Assembly: GCA_031273965.1 (NCBI GenBank)
Contig: JAISQX010000073.1
Span: 1 to 14,180 of the forward strand
Direction of reading: 5' to 3'
Origin: Clostridiales bacterium
Lineage (GTDB): Bacteria > Bacillota > Clostridia > Christensenellales > JAISNN01
Length of the DNA stretch: 14,180 bases
Shown: positions 6,109-13,555 of the stretch, piece by piece
Numbering within the stretch: the stretch's first letter is position 1
How the letters are laid out: the number at the start of each line of letters is the position of its first letter
Position numbers and translations under genes: made by a program
Notes under the pieces: model-generated
The model's input: only the letters and a program-made list of their open reading frames with translations
What the model was told of the DNA's origin: nothing
The model's database searches: none

Positions 6109-7746
6109 ATGGCAAAACAATTCAAATACGGAGAAGACGCGAGACGCGCTCTCGAAAAAGGTGTAAATATCCTTGCGGATACTGTAAAAATTACTTTGGG
6201 ACCTAAGGGCAGAAATGTGGTTCTTGACAAGAAATTCGGCTCTCCGCTTATAACGAACGACGGCGTAACTATAGCTAAGGAGATAGAGATAGCCGATCCG
6301 TTTGAAAATATGGGCGCGCAGCTCATAAAGGAAGTTTCCGTAAAGACCAACGACGTGGCGGGCGACGGAACGACGACGGCGGCGCTTTTGGCGCAGGCTA
6401 TAATCAGAGAAGGTTTAAAAAACGTTGCGGCGGGCGCAAATCCGATGATTTTAAAGAAAGGAATCGCTGTTGCAAGCGAAGCCGCCGTTGTGGAATTAAA
6501 AAAGATAAGCAAGCCTATCGCCGATAAACAGGCTATAGCGCATATCGCGAGCGTTTCCGCCTCGGACGACGGGATCGGACAGCTTGTTTCCGACGCTATG
6601 GACAAAGTGGGTAACGACGGAGTTATAACCGTCGACGAAGGCAAATCGGTAAAGACGGAGCTTTCTCTGGTTGAGGGAATGCAATTTGACAGAGGATACG
6701 CTTCGGCGTATATGGTGACGAATCCCGAAAAAATGACGGCGGAACTTGAAAATCCCGTTATCCTCATCACGGACAAAAAGATAAGCAATATTCAAGAGAT
6801 ATTGCCGGTATTGGAGCAGGTCTTAAAGAATAATTTAAAGCTTTTGATTATTGCCGACGACATCGAGGGCGAAGCGCTTACGACTATAGTTATAAATAAA
6901 CTCAAAGGCGTATTTAACTGTGTGGCGGTAAAAGCTCCGGGCTTTGGCGACAGAAGAAAGGCTATGCTTGAGGATATAGCGGTATTGACGGGCGGACAGG
7001 TTATCTCCGATGAACTCGGATTGGAGTTAAAGGATACCAAGCTTGATATGCTTGGTCGCGCAAAGCAGGTTAAGGTCGATAAGGAAAACACCATAATCAT
7101 CGGCGGGAACGGAAAGAAAGAGGACATCACCGCGCGCGTAAAATCCATAAAAGCGCAAATAGGCGAGACGACGAGCGATTATGACAGAGAAAAATTACAG
7201 GAAAGACTTGCAAAATTATCGGGAGGCGTGGCGGTAATCAATGTCGGCGCGGCTACCGAGATAGAGATGAAAGAGAAAAAACTCAGAATAGAGGACGCCT
7301 TGGCAGCCGCGAGAGCCGCGGTGGAAGAGGGAGTTATTCCGGGGGGCGGAATAGCGCTTCTATCGGTCATAAAGAACGTCGGAGCCATTGTTGACAAACT
7401 CACGGGCGACGAAAAGACGGGCGGACAGATAGTCCTAAGAGCATTGGAAGAACCCGTCAGGCAAATAGCCGCGAACGCCGGCGTTGAGGGCAGCGTGGTT
7501 GTAAACAATATATTGAACGCTCAAAAGGGCATAAATTACGGATACGACGCTTTGAAGAATCAATATTGCGACATGGTGGAAGCCGGAATCATCGACCCGA
7601 CAAAGGTTGCGCGCAGCGCACTCGAAAACGCCGCAAGCGTCGCAGCAACGCTTCTCACTACCGAAGCGTTGGTATGCGACATACCCGAACCTCCCGCGCC
7701 TCCGATGCCGGGCGGCGGAATGGGCGGTATGGACGGAATGTATTAA
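6109..7746 (+). CDS. groEL: Chaperonin GroEL
   Basis: GroEL is the tetradecameric ATP-driven chaperonin that encloses unfolded proteins with GroES. The 545-residue length is standard. The N-terminus MAKQFKYGEDAR, the ATP-binding LGPKGRNVVLD at 30-40, VAGDGTTTA at 83-91 with catalytic Asp86, and PGGGIALL near 411 are all present. The apical domain carries DRGYASAYMVT near 194. The C-terminus is the usual flexible Gly-Met repeat, here GGGMGGMDGMY after a Pro-rich PEPPAPP stretch. A GGAAAGGTG ribosome site precedes ATG 6109. It is cotranscribed with groES, and a strong terminator lies 66 bases after the stop. Nothing in the sequence suggests a paralogue or a specialised chaperonin. Confidence 0.98.
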   Translation: MAKQFKYGEDARRALEKGVNILADTVKITLGPKGRNVVLDKKFGSPLITNDGVTIAKEIEIADPFENMGAQLIKEVSVKTNDVAGDGTTTAALLAQAIIREGLKNVAAGANPMILKKGIAVASEAAVVELKKISKPIADKQAIAHIASVSASDDGIGQLVSDAMDKVGNDGVITVDEGKSVKTELSLVEGMQFDRGYASAYMVTNPEKMTAELENPVILITDKKISNIQEILPVLEQVLKNNLKLLIIADDIEGEALTTIVINKLKGVFNCVAVKAPGFGDRRKAMLEDIAVLTGGQVISDELGLELKDTKLDMLGRAKQVKVDKENTIIIGGNGKKEDITARVKSIKAQIGETTSDYDREKLQERLAKLSGGVAVINVGAATEIEMKEKKLRIEDALAAARAAVEEGVIPGGGIALLSVIKNVGAIVDKLTGDEKTGGQIVLRALEEPVRQIAANAGVEGSVVVNNILNAQKGINYGYDALKNQYCDMVEAGIIDPTKVARSALENAASVAATLLTTEALVCDIPEPPAPPMPGGGMGGMDGMY

Positions 7747-7812
7747 TATCTCCAAAGATTGACTTAAGCGGACGAATTAATACTTATGCCGTTTGAATGT
7801 TTTTAAAATAGA

Positions 7813-7860
7813 ACGCGGGAGTAAAACTTTTTTGAAAAGGTTTTCTCCCGTGTTTTTTTT
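7813..7860 (+). terminator. Intrinsic terminator of groESL
   Basis: ACGCGGGAG (7813-7821) pairs with CTCCCGTGT (7845-7853) with one G-U. The stem continues above a one-base bulge with AAAACTTTT-type pairing to a four-base loop. Eight T residues end it at 7860. Confidence 0.93.
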
Positions 7861-8031
7861 AGTTTTGTTCGATTATTTTATCGGTTGTTATATAAATTTA
7901 TTGCCGAGATATTCGCAATATGGCTTTGATGAAGCGTCTAATAAAGATTTTATGAAGTATTTGTATACGTTCGTCGGAGCGTTCGGCTGTCAGAGTTCTT
8001 AAGAGCGTATTAAGCGGCTTTAATAAAAGAG
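7861..8031. other. Spacer between two terminators, no convincing gene
   Basis: Short frames cross this stretch on both strands. The plus-strand one, ending at 8002, would have to be translated through the groESL terminator, and neither has a good ribosome site or a recognisable product. It may be the remains of a gene whose terminator survives at 8032-8067, or encode an untranslated transcript. I cannot decide. Confidence 0.4.
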
Positions 8032-8072
8032 AAACGGACGGTTGAACGAAATGTAGCCGCCCGTTTTTTGTT
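8032..8072 (+). terminator. Second intrinsic terminator downstream of groEL
   Basis: AAACGGACGG (8032-8041) pairs with CCGCCCGTTT (8057-8066) apart from one A-C mismatch. It is followed by T-rich sequence (TTTTTTGTTTTTTT). No clear gene precedes it in the window. Confidence 0.75.
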
Positions 8073-8129
8073 TTTTTGTAGAGTATTTGGAGCATTTTAT
8101 CGCTATATATTTTTTATAAAGGACTTTAC

Positions 8130-8159
8130 TTGACAAAAGGCGCGGTGTTGGAGTATCAT
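8130..8159 (+). promoter_or_regulatory. Promoter of the ABC transporter region
   Basis: TTGACA (8130-8135), an 18-base spacer and TATCAT (8154-8159) form a near-consensus sigma-70-type promoter. The start should be near 8166, leaving a leader of about 320 bases before the first intact gene. That leader contains the ATPase relic and a long hairpin. Confidence 0.75.
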
Positions 8160-8309
8160 AAAAGAAATAGTAATAGAGCGGTTTTTATCTTATTGTGATT
8201 TTTTTAAATATATAATTAATTTAAATAATATAGAGCATAAATTCACATACAGTGATAACGGTTATATTAGAATATAATAAATACATTGTTTGTTAAGAGT
8301 GTGAATTTA

Positions 8310-8438
8310 ATGATAAAAATAGAAAGGCTAATAAAGGTCTAAGGAGCTTTTTTAGTTAAAGTAAATCGGATAGGAAGAATGCGTGTAGCCGTTGTTGAAA
8401 TTTTGAGAAGTGCAAAACTAATATTACTTCGCACATAA
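8310..8438 (+). pseudogene. Relic of an ABC transporter ATP-binding gene (nonsense plus internal deletion)
   Basis: ATG 8310 opens a ten-codon frame reading MIKIERLIKV, then TAA (8340-8342), then Gly. ABC ATPases of this type start MIKxERLxKxYG, as the intact gene at 9837 does (MIKTERLTKCYG), so the stop falls exactly where the A-loop Tyr should be; a TAT/TAC to TAA change would explain it. The same frame then runs to TAA 8436-8438 and includes GRMRVAVVEILRSAKLILL. By eye this aligns with the family's GGQxQRVAIARALxRSPKLILA block between the signature motif and Walker B. Walker A, the Q-loop and everything after Walker B are missing. It sits directly before an FtsX-type permease, where an ATPase partner often lies. 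The N-terminal match is good; the second block is a manual alignment with a gap. Confidence 0.55.
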
Positions 8439-8468
8439 GAGGAGATTTTCCGGTTCCTTTTATGTGCG
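8430..8468 (+). repeat. Inverted repeat just upstream of the first permease
   Basis: CGCACATAAGAGGAG pairs with the sequence ending at 8468 (TTCCTTTTATGTGCG) to give a stem of about 15 base pairs with two G-U pairs and a loop of about nine bases. No T-run follows, so it is not a standard terminator. It buries an AGGAG and ends 18 bases before ATG 8487. Confidence 0.75.
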
Positions 8469-8486
8469 ATTGATTGTAAGTGGATT

Positions 8487-9731
8487 ATGGGTATAAAAAA
8501 TATATTAAAAATAGCTATATACAATCTTGTGCAGAGAAGAAAAACCACGATAAAAATAGTCGTAGGATTTATACTCGTCTGTATATTGTTTGTCACGGTA
8601 TTCTCATATAATGTGGCGGTGGACAGACAGTTTGAAGAATTGGTTTACGTTAGAATGTCTAGCAATTATGTGGAAATAGAGTATGAAGGCGAGTTGCCGG
8701 ACGAGAATATAGATTATTTTGAATCAATAGAAGGCGTTAATCAGATAAGAACGATAGGTAGAGGATATTTGGACGTTGAAAACTATCAGGTGTATTTGGA
8801 TGAAAAAAGATATGATTTCAAAAGCGACGTGTATTTAATATCGGTGGAGAATGGTGAAATAATATCAAAAAATGAGTATACGGAATTTAAATACAGGTTT
8901 CCTAACGAGCATATATCGTATGGAACATTGGACAGAAAAGAAAATGAGATTGTTGTTAATTATCGATTTGTCCATACGCTAGGGCTTAGCGTGAACGACG
9001 TCTTGGGAAAGACATTGAATATGGTATATACATCCGGGGGTACGACGCAAGAGCGTCTTGTGAACATGAAAATTGTCGGTGTACTCAGCGACGCTCAAAG
9101 TAATTTATATTCTACATATTGGGGGATTAATTTTTTTGTCAACCAAGACTTAAGCAAGCATATTAAACGGACGACATATATATACCTTAATAATTTTAAA
9201 ACCGGCATAGAAATATACGAAAAGATTAAACACAGTCTTGAAGGTGTGATAACGGCGGAAATAGGTTATTTAGGATATTCCGGTAAATCCTTGATAGAGA
9301 GTTTTGCTTTCTTAGAAAATCAGCGCAATCTTGTAAACAGAATAATGGGCGTAATAGGTTTGTTATTGTTAATAGCGCTTGTCATAAACATAATAACTAT
9401 TTTACTATATGACGTAAAGCGTAAGGGAATATATTTTGGCGTAATGAAAGCCGAGGGCATGACGGATTGGAATAGCTTTATGATTATTTTCACGGAGCTA
9501 ATTATGGTATTTTCTGTGGCGGTGGTTGTGTCAATGTTTGTATCCGCGGAGCTGATAGAGCTTATCGGGCAGTTTACGTTTAGCACGACGCGCATAAGCT
9601 TAACATTGAATCTTTCCGATTATACGTTAATAGGTCTCGGCGTGTTTTTGGGAGGCGCGGTATTCTTGCTTATTTTAAGTATGATATTGATAAGGATACA
9701 CATAAAACGCGACGTCGTAAGGCTTTTGTAA
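8487..9731 (+). CDS. ABC transporter permease, FtsX/MacB type
   Basis: This 414-residue protein has the topology of FtsX/MacB/LolCE half-permeases. TM1 lies at about 22-41, a large extracytoplasmic domain (MacB_PCD-like) at about 45-280, then TM2 at 286-308, TM3 at 331-352 and TM4 at 380-403. The cytoplasmic loop after TM2 reads KRKGIYFGVMKAEGMT, matching the FtsX coupling segment (usually xREIGILKALGxx). Such permeases use ATP hydrolysis for mechanotransmission, lipoprotein or peptide extrusion, rather than bulk import. Its ribosome site is weak (AAGTGG close to the ATG). An ATPase (9837) and a second permease (10629) follow on the same strand, and a decayed ATPase lies just upstream. It appears more AT-rich than its neighbours, though I did not compute this. 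The substrate cannot be told. Confidence 0.85.
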   Translation: MGIKNILKIAIYNLVQRRKTTIKIVVGFILVCILFVTVFSYNVAVDRQFEELVYVRMSSNYVEIEYEGELPDENIDYFESIEGVNQIRTIGRGYLDVENYQVYLDEKRYDFKSDVYLISVENGEIISKNEYTEFKYRFPNEHISYGTLDRKENEIVVNYRFVHTLGLSVNDVLGKTLNMVYTSGGTTQERLVNMKIVGVLSDAQSNLYSTYWGINFFVNQDLSKHIKRTTYIYLNNFKTGIEIYEKIKHSLEGVITAEIGYLGYSGKSLIESFAFLENQRNLVNRIMGVIGLLLLIALVINIITILLYDVKRKGIYFGVMKAEGMTDWNSFMIIFTELIMVFSVAVVVSMFVSAELIELIGQFTFSTTRISLTLNLSDYTLIGLGVFLGGAVFLLILSMILIRIHIKRDVVRLL

Positions 9732-9836
9732 GAAGCGAATCCGGCAGCCGTTAGTGAGCGGCGGGCGGATAAAAAAATAAAGAAAGCATAAATAAGTACA
9801 TCTATAAAAAATATAGTTATCAAAAGGATAAATGTA

Positions 9837-10496
9837 ATGATAAAAACGGAAAGATTAACCAAATGCTACGGGGACTTTTTCGCGCTGAAATACGTCGACC
9901 TTGAGGTCGGAGAGGGCGAATACGTCGCCGTTACGGGACGTTCCGGAAGCGGAAAATCGACGCTGTTTCACATCATAGGGGGGCTTGATAAGCCTTCTTA
10001 CGGGCGTTTGTATTACAAGGGAAAAAACATCTATGATTTTTCGGAAAAAGAAATTGCAAAGTACCGAAATAATGAGATAGGCTTTGTCTTTCAGGCTTTT
10101 CATTTGGAGCCGTCATATACCGTTTATAAAAATCTGGAGATACCGATGCTCATAGCCGGCGCGGACAAAAAAACGCGCGAAGAAAAAATAAAAAAATATG
10201 CCGAAAAACTCGGAATATCCGACAAGTTAAAGAATCTCGCGAATAATCTCTCCGGCGGAGAGAAGCAGAGAGCGGCGATAGCCCGCGCGCTTGTAAACGA
10301 GCCGAAAATATTGCTTGCGGACGAGCCTTGCGGAAATCTCGATACGGCGAACGCCGAAAAAATAATGGATATTTTTGAAGGACTAAATAACGAAGGTATA
10401 ACGATACTTCTGATAACGCATCAGGAGAGAGACGCGAAACGGGCAAAAAGAATAATTCGCCTTCTTGACGGAGAAATCGTCGCCGAACCTACTTAG
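9837..10496 (+). CDS. ABC transporter ATP-binding protein, LolD/MacB type
   Basis: This 219-residue cytoplasmic nucleotide-binding subunit is complete. It has A-loop Tyr11, Walker A GRSGSGKST at 34-42, Q-loop Gln86 in FVFQAFHL, signature LSGGEKQR at 138-145, Walker B ILLADE at 158-163 with catalytic Glu163, D-loop GNLD at 166-169, and switch His195 in ITH. The LADEPxGNLD block and short length are typical of the LolD/MacB/FtsE group that drives FtsX-type permeases. AAGGAT precedes ATG 9837. It lies 105 bases after the first permease and 132 bases before the second, with no terminator found between them. A single ATPase dimer could serve a heterodimer of the two permeases, as in LolCDE; homodimers of either are also possible. 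Confidence 0.95.
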   Translation: MIKTERLTKCYGDFFALKYVDLEVGEGEYVAVTGRSGSGKSTLFHIIGGLDKPSYGRLYYKGKNIYDFSEKEIAKYRNNEIGFVFQAFHLEPSYTVYKNLEIPMLIAGADKKTREEKIKKYAEKLGISDKLKNLANNLSGGEKQRAAIARALVNEPKILLADEPCGNLDTANAEKIMDIFEGLNNEGITILLITHQERDAKRAKRIIRLLDGEIVAEPT

Positions 10497-10628
10497 AAGC
10501 TTTTAGCGGCGTAATTCGTCGTTTTGGAATCCGCGTAAAGCATGTCCGTACGAATAGTGTTTACCCCAAAAATTATATGATTAGAGTCTCAAAAACGCTA
10601 AATACATTTGGTTTTTGAAAGAGGTTTG

Positions 10629-11801
10629 ATGAAAACGAGTAATAAAAATTTTTTTAATTTGCTGGGTACCGAGATAGCCGCGTCAAAGAAGTATTACATA
10701 ATATTCTTTGTCGTTTTGACAATATTTTTTTCCGCCACAGTATCTATGTTTTCTACGGCTATAGACGTGCCGAAGCAGTACAAAAACCAACTGCACAAGA
10801 GGTATCCGGACGGAGCGGCGGTGCTTATCAACGATTTAAAAAACATAGACTCGGTAAAGGACTGCGGAGCGGACTATATAACGATATACTATACATACGG
10901 AACGGAGCAAGTGAGATTAAAAAACGGCGATAAAAAGACGGCATATTTGTCGGGAGAGGCGCATGTTTTTAAAGACGAAATAAATAAAACGTCGTATTTG
11001 GATAAAGAGGAGCAACCGTTTATAAGCGGGAGAGCGTGGAAAGGGAGCGACAATAATAATCAATTTAAGGTGTGGTTATCCGAATCCACGGCAAAAGCTT
11101 TGGAAGTGTCGGCGGGCGATAGGGTCGTTCCGGAATTTGATGTCTATTATGAGTTTGTCGTAACGGGGGTATATAAGGACAATCCGAGTGAAACCGGAAG
11201 CGAACCGGACTTTATCATAGCGCTTGATTTGGTTTTGCGCTTCTGCGAAATAGCCAAGGTCGATATTGCGGGAATGGGTATGTTGGAGGTTTATGACGTT
11301 TTGGACGTCGCAAAACTATCCGGTTATTTGGAAGACAACGGCATATTATGCATAGATATTTTGGGCGTTGTCGATCCTATACGGTCGTATAACCTTTCGC
11401 GTACATTGTTTTGGGTCATAACGGCTTTACTGTTCGTTGTCGGAGCGTTCGCCATAATAAACTTAGCGTCTATGATAATAGACACCAGAGAAAAAACATA
11501 CGGATTGTATAAGGTGTTGGGCGCGACGATACCTGAGCTTGTGAGAATTTGTTTCATCGCGTTGATATTTATATTAGCGCTTTCCGTAATATTCGGGATA
11601 TTCGGTTCATATCTTATAAACACGTATTTTCAGGATATAGCGTCGGACCTTTTTGTGATAGACTTTGAAATAAAAACCGTATGGTATGCGCCGTTAGCCG
11701 TACTCGGTATAAATCTAACGTCCTTTATTTTGTACTATGTCGGCTTCAAAAAAAGGTTTACAAATATAAGTCCGCTCGTAATACTTTCGGAGGAGAAGTG
11801 A
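10629..11801 (+). CDS. Second ABC transporter permease, FtsX/MacB type
   Basis: The 390-residue protein has TM1 at about 23-43, an extracytoplasmic domain at 45-258, TM2 at 260-283, the coupling loop REKTYGLYKVLGAT at 287-300, TM3 at 305-329 and TM4 at 351-372. This is the FtsX/LolC-type half-permease plan. The REKTYGLYKVLGA segment fits the family better than the corresponding part of the first permease. The start is ATG 10629 because AGAGG lies five bases upstream; the frame stays open to a TTG at 10608, but that would put the ribosome site inside the gene. The two permeases differ clearly in their outer domains, so they are not a recent duplication. A terminator follows about 50 bases after the stop. 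Confidence 0.88.
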   Translation: MKTSNKNFFNLLGTEIAASKKYYIIFFVVLTIFFSATVSMFSTAIDVPKQYKNQLHKRYPDGAAVLINDLKNIDSVKDCGADYITIYYTYGTEQVRLKNGDKKTAYLSGEAHVFKDEINKTSYLDKEEQPFISGRAWKGSDNNNQFKVWLSESTAKALEVSAGDRVVPEFDVYYEFVVTGVYKDNPSETGSEPDFIIALDLVLRFCEIAKVDIAGMGMLEVYDVLDVAKLSGYLEDNGILCIDILGVVDPIRSYNLSRTLFWVITALLFVVGAFAIINLASMIIDTREKTYGLYKVLGATIPELVRICFIALIFILALSVIFGIFGSYLINTYFQDIASDLFVIDFEIKTVWYAPLAVLGINLTSFILYYVGFKKRFTNISPLVILSEEK

Positions 11802-11851
11802 TTATATACGCGGCGTTTGGAAATATATTAAACAAATTTAATAAAAAACCG

Positions 11852-11881
11852 ACGGACGAGTGATATTACCCGTCCGTTTTT
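11852..11881 (+). terminator. Intrinsic terminator after the ABC genes
   Basis: ACGGACG (11852-11858) pairs with CGTCCGT (11871-11877), with a 12-base loop and a run of five T (11877-11881). It separates the ABC genes from the thrC promoter. Confidence 0.85.
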
Positions 11882-11915
11882 GAGTATTTTTATATGAGCG
11901 CGATAAACAAATATA

Positions 11916-11944
11916 TTGAAATAATTTAATTTGTATGCTATAAT
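11916..11944 (+). promoter_or_regulatory. Promoter of thrC
   Basis: TTGAAA (11916-11921), a 17-base spacer and a perfect TATAAT (11939-11944) lie about 60 bases before the thrC start. The 5' leader is short (start near 11951), with no room for a T-box or other large riboswitch. Confidence 0.88.
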
Positions 11945-12004
11945 ATACTTTATAGAGAGTCATTTTGATCCGATTACGGTAAATCCATACGAGGAGACTT
12001 AATT

Positions 12005-13486
12005 ATGTATTATATGAGTACGCGGAATAAAAACATCAAGGTCGCGCCGTCGCGCGCTATCCTTGACGGAATAGCGGAGGACGGCGGATTGTACGTTCCG
12101 GAGGAATTTCCGCAGTTTTTGAGAAGCGACATAAGGGATTTGATAGAAAAGAGCTATCCCGAACGGTTGGCGACGGTATTGTCGCGGTATCTTACGGACT
12201 TTGATTTCGAGGAACTGTTGGAATACGCCGAGGCGGCGGGCGATAAATTTGACGGCGACGCGTGTCCTCTTTTGAAGGTTGAGGACGACATATATATTTT
12301 GGAGCTTTTTCACGGACCTACAAGCGCTTTTAAGGACATGGCTCTGTCGGTGATGCCGTACCTTGTTTCCGCCGCAAAGCGAAAAAATAACGACGACAAC
12401 AAGACGCTGATACTCGTAGCTACAAGCGGCGACACGGGAAAGGCGGCGCTTGAGGGCTTTCGGGATATGGAGGGGATTGAGATAATGACCTTTTACCCGA
12501 ACGAAGGCGTGAGCGGAATACAAAAGGCGCAGATGACGACGACGGAAGGTGATAACGTATATGTCGCGGCGGTGAGGGGCAACTTTGACGACGCGCAAAC
12601 GGCGGTAAAGAATATATTTTGCGATAAAGAGCTTTGCGACCGGCTTGAAAAAAAGGGAATGAAGCTTTCTTCGGCGAACAGTATAAATATCGGGCGGCTT
12701 ATTCCGCAGATTGCATATTATTTTTCGGCTTACGCGGACCTTTTGGGCTCGGGAGAGATAAAATCCGGCGAAAAGATAAATATTGTCGTACCGACCGGAA
12801 ACTTTGGGAATATTTTGGCGGCATATTACGCTCAAAAATCCGGATTACCGGTAAACAAACTCATATGCGCGTCGAACAGGAACAATATTCTGACGGATTT
12901 TTTTGATACGGGGGAGTACGATACGAACAGAAGCTTTTATAAAACCTCGTCGCCGTCTATGGATATACTCGTTTCCTCCAATCTGGAGAGATTCTTGTTT
13001 GACATCTCAAAAGAGGACGACGCAATGATAAGAGAGCTTATGTCGGACTTGAAAGCAAACGGAAAATATTCCGTAAGCAACGCTATTTTGGCGCGTTGCG
13101 CGGAATTTGTCGCCGCGGGATACGCGGACGAGGAAGATGTCAAGACAACGGTTTGTAATTTTTATGAAAGTTGCGGTTATGTTCTCGATACGCATACCGC
13201 CGTCGGCGTTTCGGTCTATTATGATTACTTAAACAATGTAAATGAAGACGCAAAGGCGGTGATTGTCGCGACGGCAAGTCCTTATAAGTTTGCCGCCGAC
13301 GTGTATTATTATCTGTCCGAATTTAAGGTAAGCGATTCTTTTTTGGCTATAAAAAAACTCAACTCCTATACGGGGTTGGATATTCCCGAAGGTCTGCAAG
13401 ATTTGGATTTGCGTGAACAACGGTTTAGCGATATAATAAAAAAGGATGATATCGCGGCAAAAATAGCCGAAAGGTACGGATTGTAA
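12005..13486 (+). CDS. thrC: Threonine synthase
   Basis: Threonine synthase converts O-phospho-L-homoserine to L-threonine and phosphate with pyridoxal phosphate, the last step of threonine synthesis, in the cytoplasm. The 493-residue protein is the long form related to the E. coli and yeast enzymes. It starts with MYYMSTRN, a variant of the family's MxYxSTRG. The PLP-binding lysine is Lys110 in HGPTSAFKDMAL, followed by the phosphate-cup motif ATSGDTGKAAL near 138-148. SSANSINIGRLIPQ near 222-235 and VPTGNFGN near 258-265 are conserved. GAGGAG before ATG 12005 supports this start over the Met three codons further on. It has its own promoter and is preceded by a terminator, so it is not part of the ABC operon. 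No homoserine kinase or dehydrogenase gene is nearby. Confidence 0.97.
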   Translation: MYYMSTRNKNIKVAPSRAILDGIAEDGGLYVPEEFPQFLRSDIRDLIEKSYPERLATVLSRYLTDFDFEELLEYAEAAGDKFDGDACPLLKVEDDIYILELFHGPTSAFKDMALSVMPYLVSAAKRKNNDDNKTLILVATSGDTGKAALEGFRDMEGIEIMTFYPNEGVSGIQKAQMTTTEGDNVYVAAVRGNFDDAQTAVKNIFCDKELCDRLEKKGMKLSSANSINIGRLIPQIAYYFSAYADLLGSGEIKSGEKINIVVPTGNFGNILAAYYAQKSGLPVNKLICASNRNNILTDFFDTGEYDTNRSFYKTSSPSMDILVSSNLERFLFDISKEDDAMIRELMSDLKANGKYSVSNAILARCAEFVAAGYADEEDVKTTVCNFYESCGYVLDTHTAVGVSVYYDYLNNVNEDAKAVIVATASPYKFAADVYYYLSEFKVSDSFLAIKKLNSYTGLDIPEGLQDLDLREQRFSDIIKKDDIAAKIAERYGL

Positions 13487-13555
13487 AAACATTTCGGATG
13501 ATACGAAAAAAACATGTTCGCTTCGTCGATTAATTTTTATTAAGGAGATAAAATC

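Noticed and set aside
5994..6788. Long minus-strand frame (264 codons) opposite groEL
   Set aside because: It is antisense to a fully conserved groEL; such open antisense frames arise from groEL codon bias, and no ribosome site or family motif is present.
7793..8002. Plus-strand 69-codon frame after groEL
   Set aside because: It runs straight through the groESL terminator hairpin, lacks a ribosome site and resembles nothing known.
7898..8095. Minus-strand 65-codon frame opposite the orphan terminator
   Set aside because: It reads through the terminator hairpin, has no ribosome site and has a random-looking Leu/Arg/Ile composition.
8427..8470. Hairpin before the first permease as a terminator
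   Set aside because: There is no T-run after the stem, so it does not meet the criteria for an intrinsic terminator.
10608..10628. Upstream TTG start for the second permease
   Set aside because: The AGAGG ribosome site falls inside this extension and is well placed for ATG 10629.
11945..12004. T-box or other amino-acid riboswitch before thrC
   Set aside because: The leader between the promoter and the start codon is only about 55 bases and has no T-box core sequence.
11999..12835. Long minus-strand frame (278 codons) opposite thrC
   Set aside because: It is a shadow of the conserved threonine synthase frame, with no recognisable motif.
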